In this document: piece after piece, positions 32,901 through 42,943 of the stretch | Position numbering within the stretch: position 1 is the stretch's first letter | Layout: each line of letters starts with the position of its first letter | DNA from: Carnegiea gigantea | Taxonomy: Eukaryota > Streptophyta > Magnoliopsida > Caryophyllales > Cactaceae | Assembly (NCBI GenBank): GCA_029747015.1 | Contig: JAKOGI010003044.1 | Coordinates: forward strand, 1 to 64,000 | Direction: 5' to 3' | Length of the DNA: 64,000 nucleotides | Notes under the pieces: model-generated | What the model saw: the letters and a program-made list of their open reading frames with translations, nothing else | Databases searched by the model: none | What the model was told of the DNA's origin: nothing | Made by a program: the position numbers and the translations under genes

Positions 32901-34295
32901 TAGAACTTGCTTACTAACCGTTACTTCACTCCCCTTTTTGAGCCATTGTAGGGTGTATGGCCTTGGGTGAGGAATGGTAGTAAGGTTAAGCTTGGTAACC
33001 ATTTCATGGGAAGCCACATTAGTGCAACTCCCTCCATCAATGATCAAGTTGCACACTTTGTTCAAGACTTTACATCTTGAATGGAAAATTTGTTCTCTTT
33101 GATTGGAGTCCGAAATGGCCTCCTTAGTGTGCAAAACCCTCTTGATCATAAGAACATCCCCTTCCTCGGGTTGATAGGTGGGGTCTTCTTCGTCCTCAAG
33201 GATCTCTTCTTCACTTTCATCACTTTCGACCTCCATGTGACCGAGCTCATCAATTTCCTTAATAGTAAGGACTCTTCGATTTGGACAATCCGCTTGAAAG
33301 TGCCCAAAACCATGGCACTTGAAACATTTCTTTTGGCTTTTGAGTCCCTCCTTTAGAACTTCTTTTCCTTTCTCTTGGTTGTGGGTGGTCTTGGGAGGGT
33401 ATTTCGGTTTGAAGGGTGGGAAGGACTTAGGGGTGGCCGTGGGCTTTAAGGGGGTAGAAACAAAGGGGCGTTTGGATTTGAGTTGTTTTTCTACCTTCAC
33501 GGCCAATTTGCAAGCATCCTCAAAGGTCCAAAAGGGTTGAAGTTCGACCCGCTCAAGGATAGGTGGAGATAGACCTTTTAGGAACCTTGCGATGGTTTGC
33601 TCGGGTTCCTCCCTCAATGAACATCGAATTTGGAGTTGTTCAAACTCTCGAATATACTCCTCAACCCTCATACTTCCTTGTTGAAGAGAAGTAACCCTCA
33701 AGTATAATTCTTGCTTATAAGTGGAAGGCAAGAATCGTTTGTCCATGTACTTCTTTAACTTAATCCAAGTGTTGATCTTGGATTTTCCCTCTAAGGCTCT
33801 CGTCCTCTTCAAGTTCTCATACCATAGAGATGCGTATGATTTGAGCTTCAACACGGCAAGTTTAAAGGCTTTCTCACTAGAATAACCCTTAATCTCAATG
33901 ATCCTCTCCAAAGCTTGAACCCATTCTAAGTAATCTTCGGGTCTCAAACTTCCATCAAACTCGGGTGCCTCAATCTTCAAGTCATTGAGTTCATCTTGTT
34001 GTATCCTCCTCCTCCTCGGCCTTCTCCCTCCCATAGAAGAGTCACTCTCAAGAGGAGAGTCAAAATCAAGGTCATTAGGAAGGTCCCGGGGGGGTTCTCG
34101 TTCTTGTCTTCTCGGTTGGGCCACGAGTTGTTGGAGTTGTGTAGTGAGGGTTCTTATGCTTTCTTGCATCTCAAGGATGGCTCTATCCCTCCTCATTTCG
34201 TGAGCTTGTTCTAGAGTCATACCTCTAGGAACTCTCACCGGTTCCCTTAAAGGGGCGTCTTGAGGTGAGGAAGAAGGATCTCCCCTTTCGGCCAT
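29766..34295 (-). CDS. gag-pol: RE9 Gag-Pol polyprotein, intact (1509 aa)
   Basis: Single open frame for capsid, protease, reverse transcriptase, RNase H and integrase. The start is the ATG at 34295 ([10 protein letters not shown]); an in-frame Met at 34571 lies in the LTR, upstream of the PBS, and is not chosen. Residues: zinc knuckle 324-337; protease Asp420 in IIDGGSC; RT YFDD 773-776; RNase H Asp921; integrase HHCC from His1100; catalytic Asp1168, Asp1229 and Glu1265 with the family 35-residue gap. The GPF module follows (GPFKVISKVGPNAYKLELPG). There is no chromodomain; the tail from about residue 1459 is encoded by the 3' LTR, as known for CRM elements. All key residues are present. Expected to act as cytoplasmic particles with nuclear integration. 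Confidence 0.95.
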   Translation of the reverse strand: MAERGDPSSSPQDAPLREPVRVPRGMTLEQAHEMRRDRAILEMQESIRTLTTQLQQLVAQPRRQEREPPRDLPNDLDFDSPLESDSSMGGRRPRRRRIQQDELNDLKIEAPEFDGSLRPEDYLEWVQALERIIEIKGYSSEKAFKLAVLKLKSYASLWYENLKRTRALEGKSKINTWIKLKKYMDKRFLPSTYKQELYLRVTSLQQGSMRVEEYIREFEQLQIRCSLREEPEQTIARFLKGLSPPILERVELQPFWTFEDACKLAVKVEKQLKSKRPFVSTPLKPTATPKSFPPFKPKYPPKTTHNQEKGKEVLKEGLKSQKKCFKCHGFGHFQADCPNRRVLTIKEIDELGHMEVESDESEEEILEDEEDPTYQPEEGDVLMIKRVLHTKEAISDSNQREQIFHSRCKVLNKVCNLIIDGGSCTNVASHEMVTKLNLTTIPHPRPYTLQWLKKGSEVTVSKQVLVPFSIGGYQDEVVCDVLPMDACHLLLGRPWQFDKDATHHGQANTYSFRLKGKTVTLAPLPPNQTHKHKPKSGETKPKDLTLLVSEGRVERALEKGKTVYMILFVETPQNPPQKNLHPSAIPLIQEFEDVFPQNLPPGLPPLRGIEHQIDLIPGAPLPNKPAYRCNPTETKELQKQVQELVDQGYVRPSMSPCSVPALLVPKKDGTWRMCIDSRAINNITIKYRYPIPRLDDMLDELHGSRIFSKIDLRSGYHQIRMKEGDEWKTAFKTKQGLYEWLVMPFGLSNAPSTFMRLMNEVLRPFIGDFVVVYFDDILVYSKNETDHILHLRKVFTTLREQRLYGKLEKCEFFVPRVVFLGYVVSSKGIQVDESKVEAIQSWPVPTSITAVRSFHGLASFYRRFIKDFSSIMAPLTECMKKGTFVWTPLAQKSFETIKLKLCEAPVLALPNFEELFEVECDASGVGIGAVLTQLRKPLAYFSEKLSGPKLNYSTYDKEFYAIVRALHHWNHYLKPKPFVLHSDHQALKFLSGQPKLNFRHAKWVEFLQAFSFSTKHKRGCENVVADALSRKYALISLLGAKLLGFQAIQAYYEEDSTFKDLFKSPPTHGPYQIQEGFLFKGNKLCIPSCPFRELLVREAHGGSLAGHFGINKTLDILREHFFWPKMGEDVHKVVSRCAICHQAKSQFHQGLYCPLPVPLRPWEDVSMDFIVALPRTQRGKDSVMVVVDRFSKMAHFIACHKTDDASHIADLYMKEVIRLHGVPKTIVSDRDTKFLSHFWRSLWHLLGTKLLYSTTCHPQTDGQTEVTNRTLSTLLRTLVHKNLRAWDIKLAHAEFAYNRTPVRATGMSPFEALYGVNPLTPIDLLPLPMDCKVSFEAKERAKEMQSLHERIRAHIEKGNEAYKNKANKNRKGMEFQPGDLVWLHLRKERFPSRRKNKLMSRGDGPFKVISKVGPNAYKLELPGEMGVSATFNVGDLSPYIEDDLNLEDLRANPLEEGEDDTHQPRSSSLQEHVLAQQLHSDPYCQGIQFDLQAPLGSSLLSWTPSPKPS
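29920..29933 (-). promoter_or_regulatory. RE9 polypurine tract
   Basis: Minus-strand GAGGAGGGAGAGGA next to the 3' LTR, identical to RE1. Confidence 0.93.
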
Positions 34296-34511
34296 GTTTT
34301 GGTAAAGGAGTGGAGAAACGGTTGGGGCTATTTGTGGAGCTTGGTTTTTTTTTTTTGTAGCTAGGATTCGTGTTTGGGCTAGGAGGGTTCTTTGTGGATT
34401 CAAGGGGAACGTGAGAAGTGAATTCAAGGAGGGGAGAAACGAAAAAGAATCAAGGAGAAGAGAAGAGGAGCTTACGGCAATCAAAACCAACTCACCAAGA
34501 ATCGAAGTTGG

Positions 34512-34523
34512 GCTCTGATACCA
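34512..34523 (-). promoter_or_regulatory. RE9 primer-binding site (tRNA-Met)
   Basis: Minus-strand TGGTATCAGAGC, 2 bp from the 5' LTR. Confidence 0.95.
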
Positions 34524-34525
34524 GT

Positions 34526-36026
34526 TGATGCGTGCTAGGCTAGCACTTCGGACACTACTAACACTCAACACACTTGGATATGAATTGGCCTAAAGGTTAA
34601 AACCACCAGCCAAAGCTAAAGGATTCACCACCAATCTTCGTAAAGCAAACGCACCGGAAGAGAGGATAAAGAATCACTCCTAAACACCACCAATGAAGGA
34701 TAAAGTAGAGGAGATTTGAGATTTGCTTAAGCTAGCAAAGAAAACTTTTCATTTTCATTCCAAAAAAGTTAGTAAACATTCAGCTTTGGCCGAGTATATC
34801 CGGCCTTCACAACAAGATCAAGGGCCAAGATTTAACTAGCTAAATCAAGCAACCTAGTCTAGCTAATACAAGGCCTAAATTCAGCATCTCTTGGATGTTT
34901 GACACCTAATACAAGTGTTAATCTCAATGTTTGAGGTGTCTAACATGTGTTACACTTAAGTACAACTAATGAAAGCTTTGATAAGATGAAAAACAAGTCA
35001 AAACAGCAAGGACAGCCGGCTGATCACCTAAAACAGCAAAGGACAGCTTGTTTTGGTCCCTTGGATAAAAGGGTATTTTCTTCCTTGCTTGCCCGGATAA
35101 TAGCTGTACCTTGGGTGGCTGAATCTGAGGTTTTGAGGGTTCATTTGATACATTTAGACACCCTTTCATGCCCTTAGGTGTCCCCAAAGAGTCCTCAAAA
35201 GATGGGAACAAACGGAGCTCATTTCGGACCAGATCATAGGCTGAATTCCAGGACTGTCCAGTTTTGCACGGTTTGAAAGATTAGGCTGGTTGACTAGGCA
35301 AATGATGTCAAAATGCTTTGGAACTTGCTTCATTGGAAAGATAAGACTGAAACTTAAAGTTAGGCTTTAAACCGTTCAGTTAAATCAGGTTGCTCTTGGG
35401 TAATAGAGGGCCAGAAGTTGACCCATGTGCGCGGCTGTACTGGCCAGTTTGCAGGTCTGAAATGTTTGGATGATTTGAACCCCCAAATGGCCTCCTTTTC
35501 ACTTGCAACTTGATTTATATGAAAGATCACATCCTAAACTTAAAGAAAGGCCAGAAATATCTCGACCAAAGGCCTGCCAAGGCAAGCCAAAAATCACCTC
35601 AAACTTCAGTCAGGTGCTGTGTGGCTGAAACTGGATACCCGGTTGCATCTTTAGCCAAAAGTTATCAACCTAGGCCATTTACAAGCTAAATAAAAGCTTT
35701 ATAAAGGACTTAGGTTGTCAACCCAAAAGTGTAAAGTGCTTCCAAACCCCTGGTAAGAGGAAAAATGCCTTGAACATGCAAAAGAAACGGCCACTGCCCG
35801 GGTTGTTCTAAGGAACCGAATTGGACTGTTTTTGGGTGGAAACCTTTGCTAGGCTTCTACAAGGAGCTTGGACTAGCTTGGCTTGGGACTAGGGGTCCAA
35901 GAGAGTAAGGACCTTCCCAAGGGAGCTTGTAGGTCAAACTGAATACCTTGACAATAGGGATCCGAATGGAGTTGTTGAACAAGGACATGCTCTTGTAGAC
36001 TAGAACTTCGTGGTTGGTGCGTATCA
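34526..36026 (-). repeat. RE9 5' LTR (1501 bp)
   Basis: Same sequence as 28421-29919 with a few substitutions and short indels. It ends at the second CAACG duplicate. Confidence 0.96.
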
Positions 36027-36031
36027 CAACG

Positions 36032-39000
36032 AGTTGCTAAGGATGAACAATGTGAGAACATCTTTCACTCACGGTGTACAGTCCAAGGCAAAGTGTGCTC
36101 GTTAATCATCGATGGAGGAAGTTGTGCCAACGTTGTTTCATTGAGCATGATTGAGAAACTGAACCTTCAGTCTACGGAACACCCACACCCATACAACATT
36201 CAATGGTTAAATCAAGGCAAGGGATTACAAGTTAACTCTCGTTGCTTGATTTCATTCTCTCTTGGTAAGAACTACCAAGATGAATTTTGGTGTGATGTTA
36301 TCCCCATGGATGCTTGTCATATTCTGTTAGGACGACCATGGATGTATGACGGGAAGGTTATGCATAATGGTTATCTTAATACTTATTCTTTTAACAAAGA
36401 TGACAAGAAGATTACCCTGAATCCTATGTCACCATCCGAACTCCACAAAATGAAACCACAAAAAGCCAAAATCAATCTGACTTACTTTTGACATATGTTG
36501 AACCATTTTTAAAGGCCTCTCAACATGAGTTCAAGGCCTTGAAAGAATGGATATTGCAAGTACAAGATGAGCCAGAAACACTACTTCCATCCCATCCCAT
36601 AGCCAAGGTCATATTGAATCAGTTCAGTCACCTATTTCCAGATGAGATACCTTCGGGTTTACCCCCAAAGCGTGATATTCAACATCATATTGACCTTATC
36701 CCAGGATCCATTCTACCTAATAAACCAGCCTACAGGACAAATCCCAAAGAAACTCAAGAGATTCAGCGTCAAGTTGAAGAACTGATATTCAAGGGGTTGG
36801 TACGAGAATCCTTAAGCCCGTGTGCCGTTCCTGCTCTTTTGGTTCCAAAAAAGGATGGTAGTATGAGGATGTGTGTTGACAGTAGGGCCATAAACAAGAT
36901 CACTATCAACTATAGGTACCCTATACCTAGGCTTGAAGATATGTTGGATGAGTTACATGCCTCTAAGGTGTTTAGCAAGATTGATTTAAGGAGTGGTTAT
37001 TATCAGATTCGTATTAGGGAGGGCGATGAGTGGAAAACTGCTTTCAAGACTAAGGGCGGATTATATGAATGGTTAGTCATGCCTTTCGGTCTTTCCAATG
37101 CCCCTAGTACGTTTATGAGGTTGATGAATCAAGTATTTCGGCCATACTTGGGCAAATTTGTGGTCGTTTACTTCGATGATATATTGGTGTTCAGTAAGAA
37201 TGAGCAAGAACATCAAGATCACTTAACTCAAGTGATGCTCGTTCTTGAAAAGGAGAAGTTATTTGGGAACCTAAAGAAGTGTACCTTCTTTACTCATGAG
37301 GTTACCTTCTTAGGCTATATTGTTTCTGAAAATGGTATTAAGGCGGATGAAAGCAAGATTGAGGCTATTCGGACTTGGCCTGTTCCTAAAAGTATTCATG
37401 ATGTTCGAAGCTTTCATGGCTTGGCTTCTTTCTATAGGAGATTCATCCGCAATTTCAGCACTATTCTAGCTCCTATGACTGAAGTTCTTAAGGGGTCCTC
37501 GTTTACTTGGAATCCTAAAGCCCAAGCGGCTTTTGAAGAAGTGAAAGAGAGGCTAACTCAAGCACCGGTTTTAGCTCTACCATGTTTTGAGAAGGTCTTT
37601 GAAGTTGAATGCGATGCTTCTGGAGTTGGTATTGGAGGCATTCTTACTTAAGAAGGACGCCCTTTGGCCTTCTTCAGTGAGAAGTTATGTGATACCAGGA
37701 AGAGATATTCAACTTATGACAAGGAGTTCTACGCCATCGTTCGATGCCTAGAACATTGGAACCATTATTTGATTGCCAGTGAGTTCATTCTGCACTCAGA
37801 TCACGAGGCTTTGAAGTATATTCAAGGCCAACATAAGTTAAACTCACGCCATGCTAAATGGGTTGAGTTCCTGCAGTCCTTTCACTTTACTATCAAGCAT
37901 AAGTCCGGCAATTTAAATCAAGGTGCCGATGCCCTTTCTCGGCGTTATCTATTGATGTTCCAATTAGATGCTTGTATCCTTGGATTTGAGCATCTAAAGG
38001 CTTTATACCAGGATGACGAAGATTTTGGGGTGTTATACTCTGAGTGTACTAAACATCCCAAAGGGGATTTCTTAATTCAAGAAGAGTTTCTCTTTAAAGG
38101 TGCTCGGTTATGTGTCCCCAAATGCAGCACTCGTGAGTTGTTGATTCGAGAAGTCCATGCTGGATCTTTAGCTGGTCATTTTGGCGAAGACAAGACCCTA
38201 ATCATGCTTAGGGAACATTATTATTGGCCAGGCATGGAGAAAGACGTTCAAGACATCATTAGAAGGTGCAGTACGTGTCAAATAGCGAAGAGTCATTCGC
38301 TCCCTCAGGGATTATACACGCCACTTCCTATTCCTATGTTGCCATGGGTAGACGTTAGTGTGGATTTCATACTTGGTTTACCAAAAACACAAAGGAATAA
38401 AGATTCTATCTGTGTGGTCGTGGATCGATTTTCGAAGATGGCTCATTTCATTCCCTGCAACAAGACTAATGCCACTCATGTCGCTGAGCTGTATTTCAAG
38501 GAGGTCATGAGACTTCATGGAATTCCTCGTTCCATTGTCTCAGATCGAGATACCAAATTCCTAAGTCACTTTTAGATTACTTTGTGGGAAAAGTTGGGTA
38601 CCAAACTCAAATACAGTACCACTTGTCATCCACAAACAGATGGGCAAACCGAGGTTACTAATCCAACCCTTGGTACTCTATTAAGGGTCTTGATTAAAAA
38701 CCACACAAAAGCTTGGGATCTGTTACTTCCACATGATGAGTTTGCTTACAATAGGACTCCAAGCAAGGCTACTGGTCTATCACCCTTTAAAGTGGTCTAT
38801 GGGATTGATCCCCTAAGTCCACTTGATCTTGTTCCTCGACCATTAGATCAAAAGCCAAGTGCAGATGCCGCTACTAGGGTGGAAGAAATCCAGAAGTTGC
38901 ATGAGTTCGTAAAGGCCAAGATTGAGAAAACTACACTTTCATACACGGCCCAAGCTAACAGGCACAAACGAGAGAAGCTTTTTAAGCCCGGTGATTTGGT

Positions 39001-39403
39001 TTGGATTCATCTCCGTAAAGAACGTTTTCCTTCCAAAAGGAAAACTAAATTGATGCCTAGAGCAGATGGTCCATTCGAGATTTTGGAGAAGATTAACAAT
39101 AATGCTTATAAGGTGGAGTTACCAGGAGATTATGGAGTATCAGCAACGTTTAATGTTGCTGATTTAAGCCCTTATAAAGCAGATGGTTACCTTTCTGATT
39201 TGAGGATCAAATATTCCCAACAAGGGGAGAATGATGGAGGTCCATCCTCAAGGTCTAATAATGTTTCATTGATCCAAAATAATCAAGAAATCAACTCCAA
39301 AGTCACGGCCATGAGTCACTTGATGGAAAACACACAAGGTGATGCACCCGAGTTCTCATCCAGATTTTTACCCGGTTTTTGTTATCTTATTACATCGGCC
39401 TAA
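36032..39403 (+). pseudogene. pol: RE8 Pol, two stops and one frameshift
   Basis: Continues RE8 gag after RE9. Protease IIDGGSCANVVS, RT with [10 protein letters not shown], RNase H ([13 protein letters not shown]), integrase zinc finger, core (VDFILGLP, VSDRD, TEVTN) and GPF module (GPFEILEKINNNAYKVELPG). One A is missing in an A run near 36460, which shifts the frame between protease and RT. In-frame stops: TAA at 37649-37651 (Gln in RE12) in RNase H and TAG at 38573-38575 (Trp in RE12) in the integrase core. A codon-sized deletion near 38466 stays in frame. The frame enters the 3' LTR at 39232 and ends at 39403. Confidence 0.93.
39222..39231 (+). promoter_or_regulatory. RE8 polypurine tract
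   Basis: AAGGGGAGAA before TGATGGAGGTCC. Confidence 0.9.
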
Positions 39404-39827
39404 GGCACATTTTGGTGCCCGTTTTTTGGATGATTATCAAGTTCAGGATGTTAGCTTTTAAGTCCAATTGGTTTCATATCATTTGGAATTCAATTGGTTA
39501 CTTAAAACAGTTCATCTCTTGAACCTGTCCGGATTGCACTGCAAAATGCACGGTTTTGGTTTTCTGGTTTGTTCATGGGGCAAATGACGTCCAAATGCTA
39601 CGATTCCAATTGGAGGGCAAACTAGACATCTTGAGGTTTCCAACCATGTAAGAAACGTAGCAATTAGTCATCATTTGACGTGTCAAGCATGCGTTGCAAG
39701 TTGAGGCAGAAACCGGCTGACTGACACCCGGTTACTTAGCCTAGTAGTTTTCCTCCTTCAAGGGGTTTGCTTAAGGTGGAAGACTACCAACTAGGTCATT
39801 TTGAGCTGCTTGATGAAACACCACTCA
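39232..39827 (+). repeat. RE8 3' LTR, first part (596 bp)
   Basis: Interrupted after ACCACTCA by RE10. The last five bases ACTCA are the left target duplicate. It continues at 56294. Confidence 0.94.
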
Positions 39828-39964
39828 TGATGTACCTACCAAGGGTCTAGGCTAATACTCAAATTAAGAGTGAAAGCTTACAAACCAAAGGTAGATACAA
39901 TCAAAGGAAAACTAAGGAAAGTGGCACATAATATGTTGGTTGTGAGGCAACGAACATGTGAGGG
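39828..39964 (-). repeat. RE10 3' LTR, piece 1
   Basis: Same as the start of the intact LTR at 54363. It ends with GAGGG, the left duplicate of RE11. The uninterrupted site (CATGTGAGGGAGGAATGG) is seen near 54490-54507. Confidence 0.93.
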
Positions 39965-41107
39965 TGATGCATATTTCCATATGCATCATTTTTATTCAAG
40001 TCCAATTTCAAAGAAGAAAAGGGTCAAAGAAGATCATGCATGGAAATGTGCCTATTTGGTCTTCTAAAGTGAGTTCAAAGACTCGCGACACTATGGAGAG
40101 GTCAAAAAGAGGTTAAGCTTTGCTAGAAATTGGGTGCCGAATTCATCCCTGCGGAACCCGATTTTTGTGACCACTTTTGGACAAGCTCAAGTGGACCCAC
40201 AACTTGAGGGCCCATGTGCTTTTGAAGCTTAAGATTTCATCTTTCAAATAAGCCCAAGTTTGTTTAATTTGGACATCATTTGATTGGGCAAAATATCACT
40301 CAAAGATACGTTGTGCTGATCCAGTCCAGTCTGAGATAGGTGCATTGTTTGGGCCATAACTTTCAAACCGCTTATCCAAATTGAGCAAATGAGCCCATTC
40401 TGGAAAATAGACTTCCAGGGCTTTCTAACAAGCCCAAGAACGCGTGATTTGGCCGAGTATTCTGGAAGTTATGCTCTGTTGAAGTTGAGGCAGCTGCAAG
40501 GATTAATTCTGGGAATATGAAGAGTCTTCGGTTACATGTGATTGTGTGGCTGACATTGTGCACGTTTTGGAGCCTTCTAGATTGGTGTAATCAGCTAAGA
40601 AATCCTAGAATATTCCTTGTAACCTCCCCCACCCCTTTTATGATGTGTCTTTCCATTTATCTTAGTCTTTTCATTTTACTAGTTTTAATTGTTAGGAGTT
40701 ATTTGAGTCCTTTTGTTGTCTTTTGCTGAGCCTATATAAAGGGGGGGCGTGTGAGCATTGTAGATCAGATTTCTAAGGCATTTTCAAGAGTAATTCAAGC
40801 ACCTTTGAGAGTGATTTTCATTTGTGTCCCAAAAATTCCTAGTTCTATATCTTGAATTTGCTAATTCAAGTGGTGTTCTAGGTTCTCTTTCTTTTCTTTG
40901 GAGTGATTCCTCAGAAGAGTGAAGGGAATTAGCCCAAGACCAAGGTGTGAGTGGCTCCGGAAGGATTATCTCATACTCAAAGTCTTGCACTATCCATCTC
41001 TATCCTGTTTGGTGATATTCTTCATCTTACCCATCTTTCTCTCTTTTCATTTTGCTTAAGTTTGATTTGAGTTTGATTTGGATCACTTACCACCCACATA
41101 TACATCA
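39965..41107 (+). repeat. RE11 5' LTR (1143 bp)
   Basis: Starts with the arms TGATGCATAT / ATATGCATCA and ends ATACATCA. TATA box TATATAAA at 40733-40740, followed by a G run. Confidence 0.95.
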
Positions 41108-41109
41108 AT

Positions 41110-41121
41110 TGGTATCAGAGC
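41110..41121 (+). promoter_or_regulatory. RE11 primer-binding site (tRNA-Met)
   Basis: TGGTATCAGAGC, 2 bp after the LTR. Confidence 0.94.
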
Positions 41122-41234
41122 CAAGGTTTATTAAGTGACCCACATCACACCCAAACACATCCCAAAAAGCCAAAATACAAAAAAACAAAAAGAGGCACAA
41201 ACCGGCAATCCGAGTCTCGAAGACGAGAGAAGCA

Positions 41235-41415
41235 GCACGGTGCCCCCGTGCCACCACACACGACCGTGCCATATCATTTTCCAGAAATCTTCAAGTCGAG
41301 ACGGAGCACGGTGCCCCCGTGCCGCCAAGCACGACCGTGCCACTCTACTTTTCTGTATTTTCTTCAGCCGAAGCATAGCACGGCCTGACCGTGCCCCCTT
41401 GCACGACCGTGCCAC
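41235..41415 (+). repeat. Hairpin cluster in RE11 leader
   Basis: Three blocks of GCACGG...CCGTGC words separated by AT-richer stretches, between PBS and gag ATG, matching the RE2 and RE4 arrangement. Confidence 0.82.
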
Positions 41416-41476
41416 CTTTGCCACAGCCAACTTACGTTTCAAATCAATCCACGAAGAACCCTAGACCTCATCCTTC

Positions 41477-42943
41477 ATGCCGTCTTCAAAGAACTTGGAG
41501 AAAGAACTAGCTCTTATTGATATTGGATATGCTTGTTTTGCAATTCCAAAATTTCATGGCGAAAAGGAAGAGTTCGCAGGTTGGTTATCTAAGGTGGAAC
41601 GAGTTTTTGCTTGTTGTATCCTTAATGACCAACAGAAGTTCGAAGTGGTTATTTCAAGATTGAGAGGTTGTGCACTTCAGTGGTGGAATAAATATAAGTT
41701 TGAGCGAAAAAAGAAAGGAAAAGAAAAGGTGAGAACTTGGAAGAAATTGAGTAGTAAGTTGAAGGGTTCCTTTTACCCATCCACTTACATGCCCATGAAA
41801 GAAAGTATCTCCGTTAAGCTCACGGGTTCATTCCCTTCCACCCCACAAAAAGAACCAACCCCACAAATGATCTTTCCCCCACAACCTAGGAGGTGTCTCA
41901 AGTGCCAAGGGCTTGGACACTTATCCACGGATTGCCCAAATAACGAGGTCATTACCTTGGAAGAAAGGAAAGCCGTGGAAGAAGAGAACGATCAGGAGGA
42001 AAGCCTTGAAGAAGAAATTGAACTCAAGGTTGAAAGAGAAGAAATACTTCACTTAGAGAAGGTTTCTCAAAAGCCAAACAAAGATGAAAAGATCCAAGGA
42101 GAGGAAGCTTCAAGCCTAGTTGACCTACCTCTTGTTTTTGGTGACTGTGGTGATGAAGAGACCATTGAACTTGAGGCCCAAAGATCCGAGTTGAAGCAAG
42201 AAGAGATTGTGCAAGAAATTGAGCAATCCTTCACCGAAGAAGGGTGCCAAGAAGATAATGAGGGGAATTTGAGCATAACCCCAAGAATTAAAGAGCATGT
42301 AGTTAAAGACCTTGAAGTGATGAAGCCATGTAGGGTTGCTGAAAAGTTTGAGCAACTCTTAACCCAAGAAGAATTCACCTTAACCCCCATTCAACCTTCC
42401 CAACCCTTCAAACCACAAAAGGACCGACAAGCCTTAACCCTCATTCATCCTTCCCAAACCCTTGCCCCCAAAGAAGATTTCCCACTTCCGCCTCTTCTCC
42501 TCACCAGATATGACCCGTTTTATCATCCTCCCCTCACCCTCTTCTATATCTCTCTAGAGGTGATGCCCTTTGACCACTTCCTACAAGAGCTCCCATTTCA
42601 TAAGCATGCCTCCCTTCATGAGAAGCTTGCCAACCCTTTGAGTTTGAGGACAAACTCAAAACAACCCGGGGAGTATGATGCATATTTCCATATGCATCAT
42701 TTTTATTCAACTCCAATTTCAAAGAAGAAAAGGGTCAAAGAAGATCATGCATGGAAATGTGCCTATTTGGTCTTCTTAAGTGAGTTCAAAGACTCGCGAC
42801 ACTATGGAGAGGTCAAAAAGAGGTTAAACTTTGCTAGAAATTTGGTGCCGAATTCATCCCTGCGGAACCCGATTTTTGTGACCACTTTTGGACAAGCTCA
42901 AGTGGACCCACAACTTGAGGGCCCATGTGCTTTTGAAGCTTAA
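41477..42943 (+). CDS. RE11 Gag-like protein with LTR-encoded tail (488 aa)
   Basis: An intact frame from ATG 41477. Residues about 20-110 are a capsid-like domain (FHGEKEEFAGWLSKVERVF, LRGCALQWWNKYKF) close to RE10. The zinc knuckle CX2CX4HX4C is at 140-153. A long Glu-rich region runs to about 290. From about residue 298 the sequence switches to RE2-like (FTLTPIQPSQPF, then RYDPFYHPPLTLFY). From about residue 400 it is encoded by the 3' LTR, with KKKRVK at 416-421 and a C-terminal block shared with RE4. There is no protease, RT or integrase motif. It may bind element RNA and join particles made by a helper; the tail function is unknown. Confidence 0.88.
   Translation: MPSSKNLEKELALIDIGYACFAIPKFHGEKEEFAGWLSKVERVFACCILNDQQKFEVVISRLRGCALQWWNKYKFERKKKGKEKVRTWKKLSSKLKGSFYPSTYMPMKESISVKLTGSFPSTPQKEPTPQMIFPPQPRRCLKCQGLGHLSTDCPNNEVITLEERKAVEEENDQEESLEEEIELKVEREEILHLEKVSQKPNKDEKIQGEEASSLVDLPLVFGDCGDEETIELEAQRSELKQEEIVQEIEQSFTEEGCQEDNEGNLSITPRIKEHVVKDLEVMKPCRVAEKFEQLLTQEEFTLTPIQPSQPFKPQKDRQALTLIHPSQTLAPKEDFPLPPLLLTRYDPFYHPPLTLFYISLEVMPFDHFLQELPFHKHASLHEKLANPLSLRTNSKQPGEYDAYFHMHHFYSTPISKKKRVKEDHAWKCAYLVFLSEFKDSRHYGEVKKRLNFARNLVPNSSLRNPIFVTTFGQAQVDPQLEGPCAFEA
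42668..42675 (+). promoter_or_regulatory. RE11 polypurine tract
   Basis: GGGGAGTA before the 3' LTR, as in RE2. Confidence 0.75.

Larger units (their letters stand above)
28421..36026 (-). mobile_element. RE9: complete CRM-type element with intact Gag-Pol
   Basis: 7606 bp: 5' LTR 34526-36026, PBS, gag-pol, polypurine tract and 3' LTR 28421-29919, flanked by perfect CAACG duplicates (28416-28420, 36027-36031) in the gag of RE8. RE12 shows the empty site (GCAATCAACGAGTTGC). The two LTRs differ at roughly a dozen places by eye in 1.5 kb, which makes this one of the youngest insertions here. The single frame has no stop or frameshift. It is a sibling of RE1 in the opposite orientation. Confidence 0.97.

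Noticed and set aside
41477..42943. RE11 frame as a host zinc-finger gene
   Set aside because: It is flanked by LTRs, PBS, polypurine tract and target duplicates, and its Gag matches RE10.
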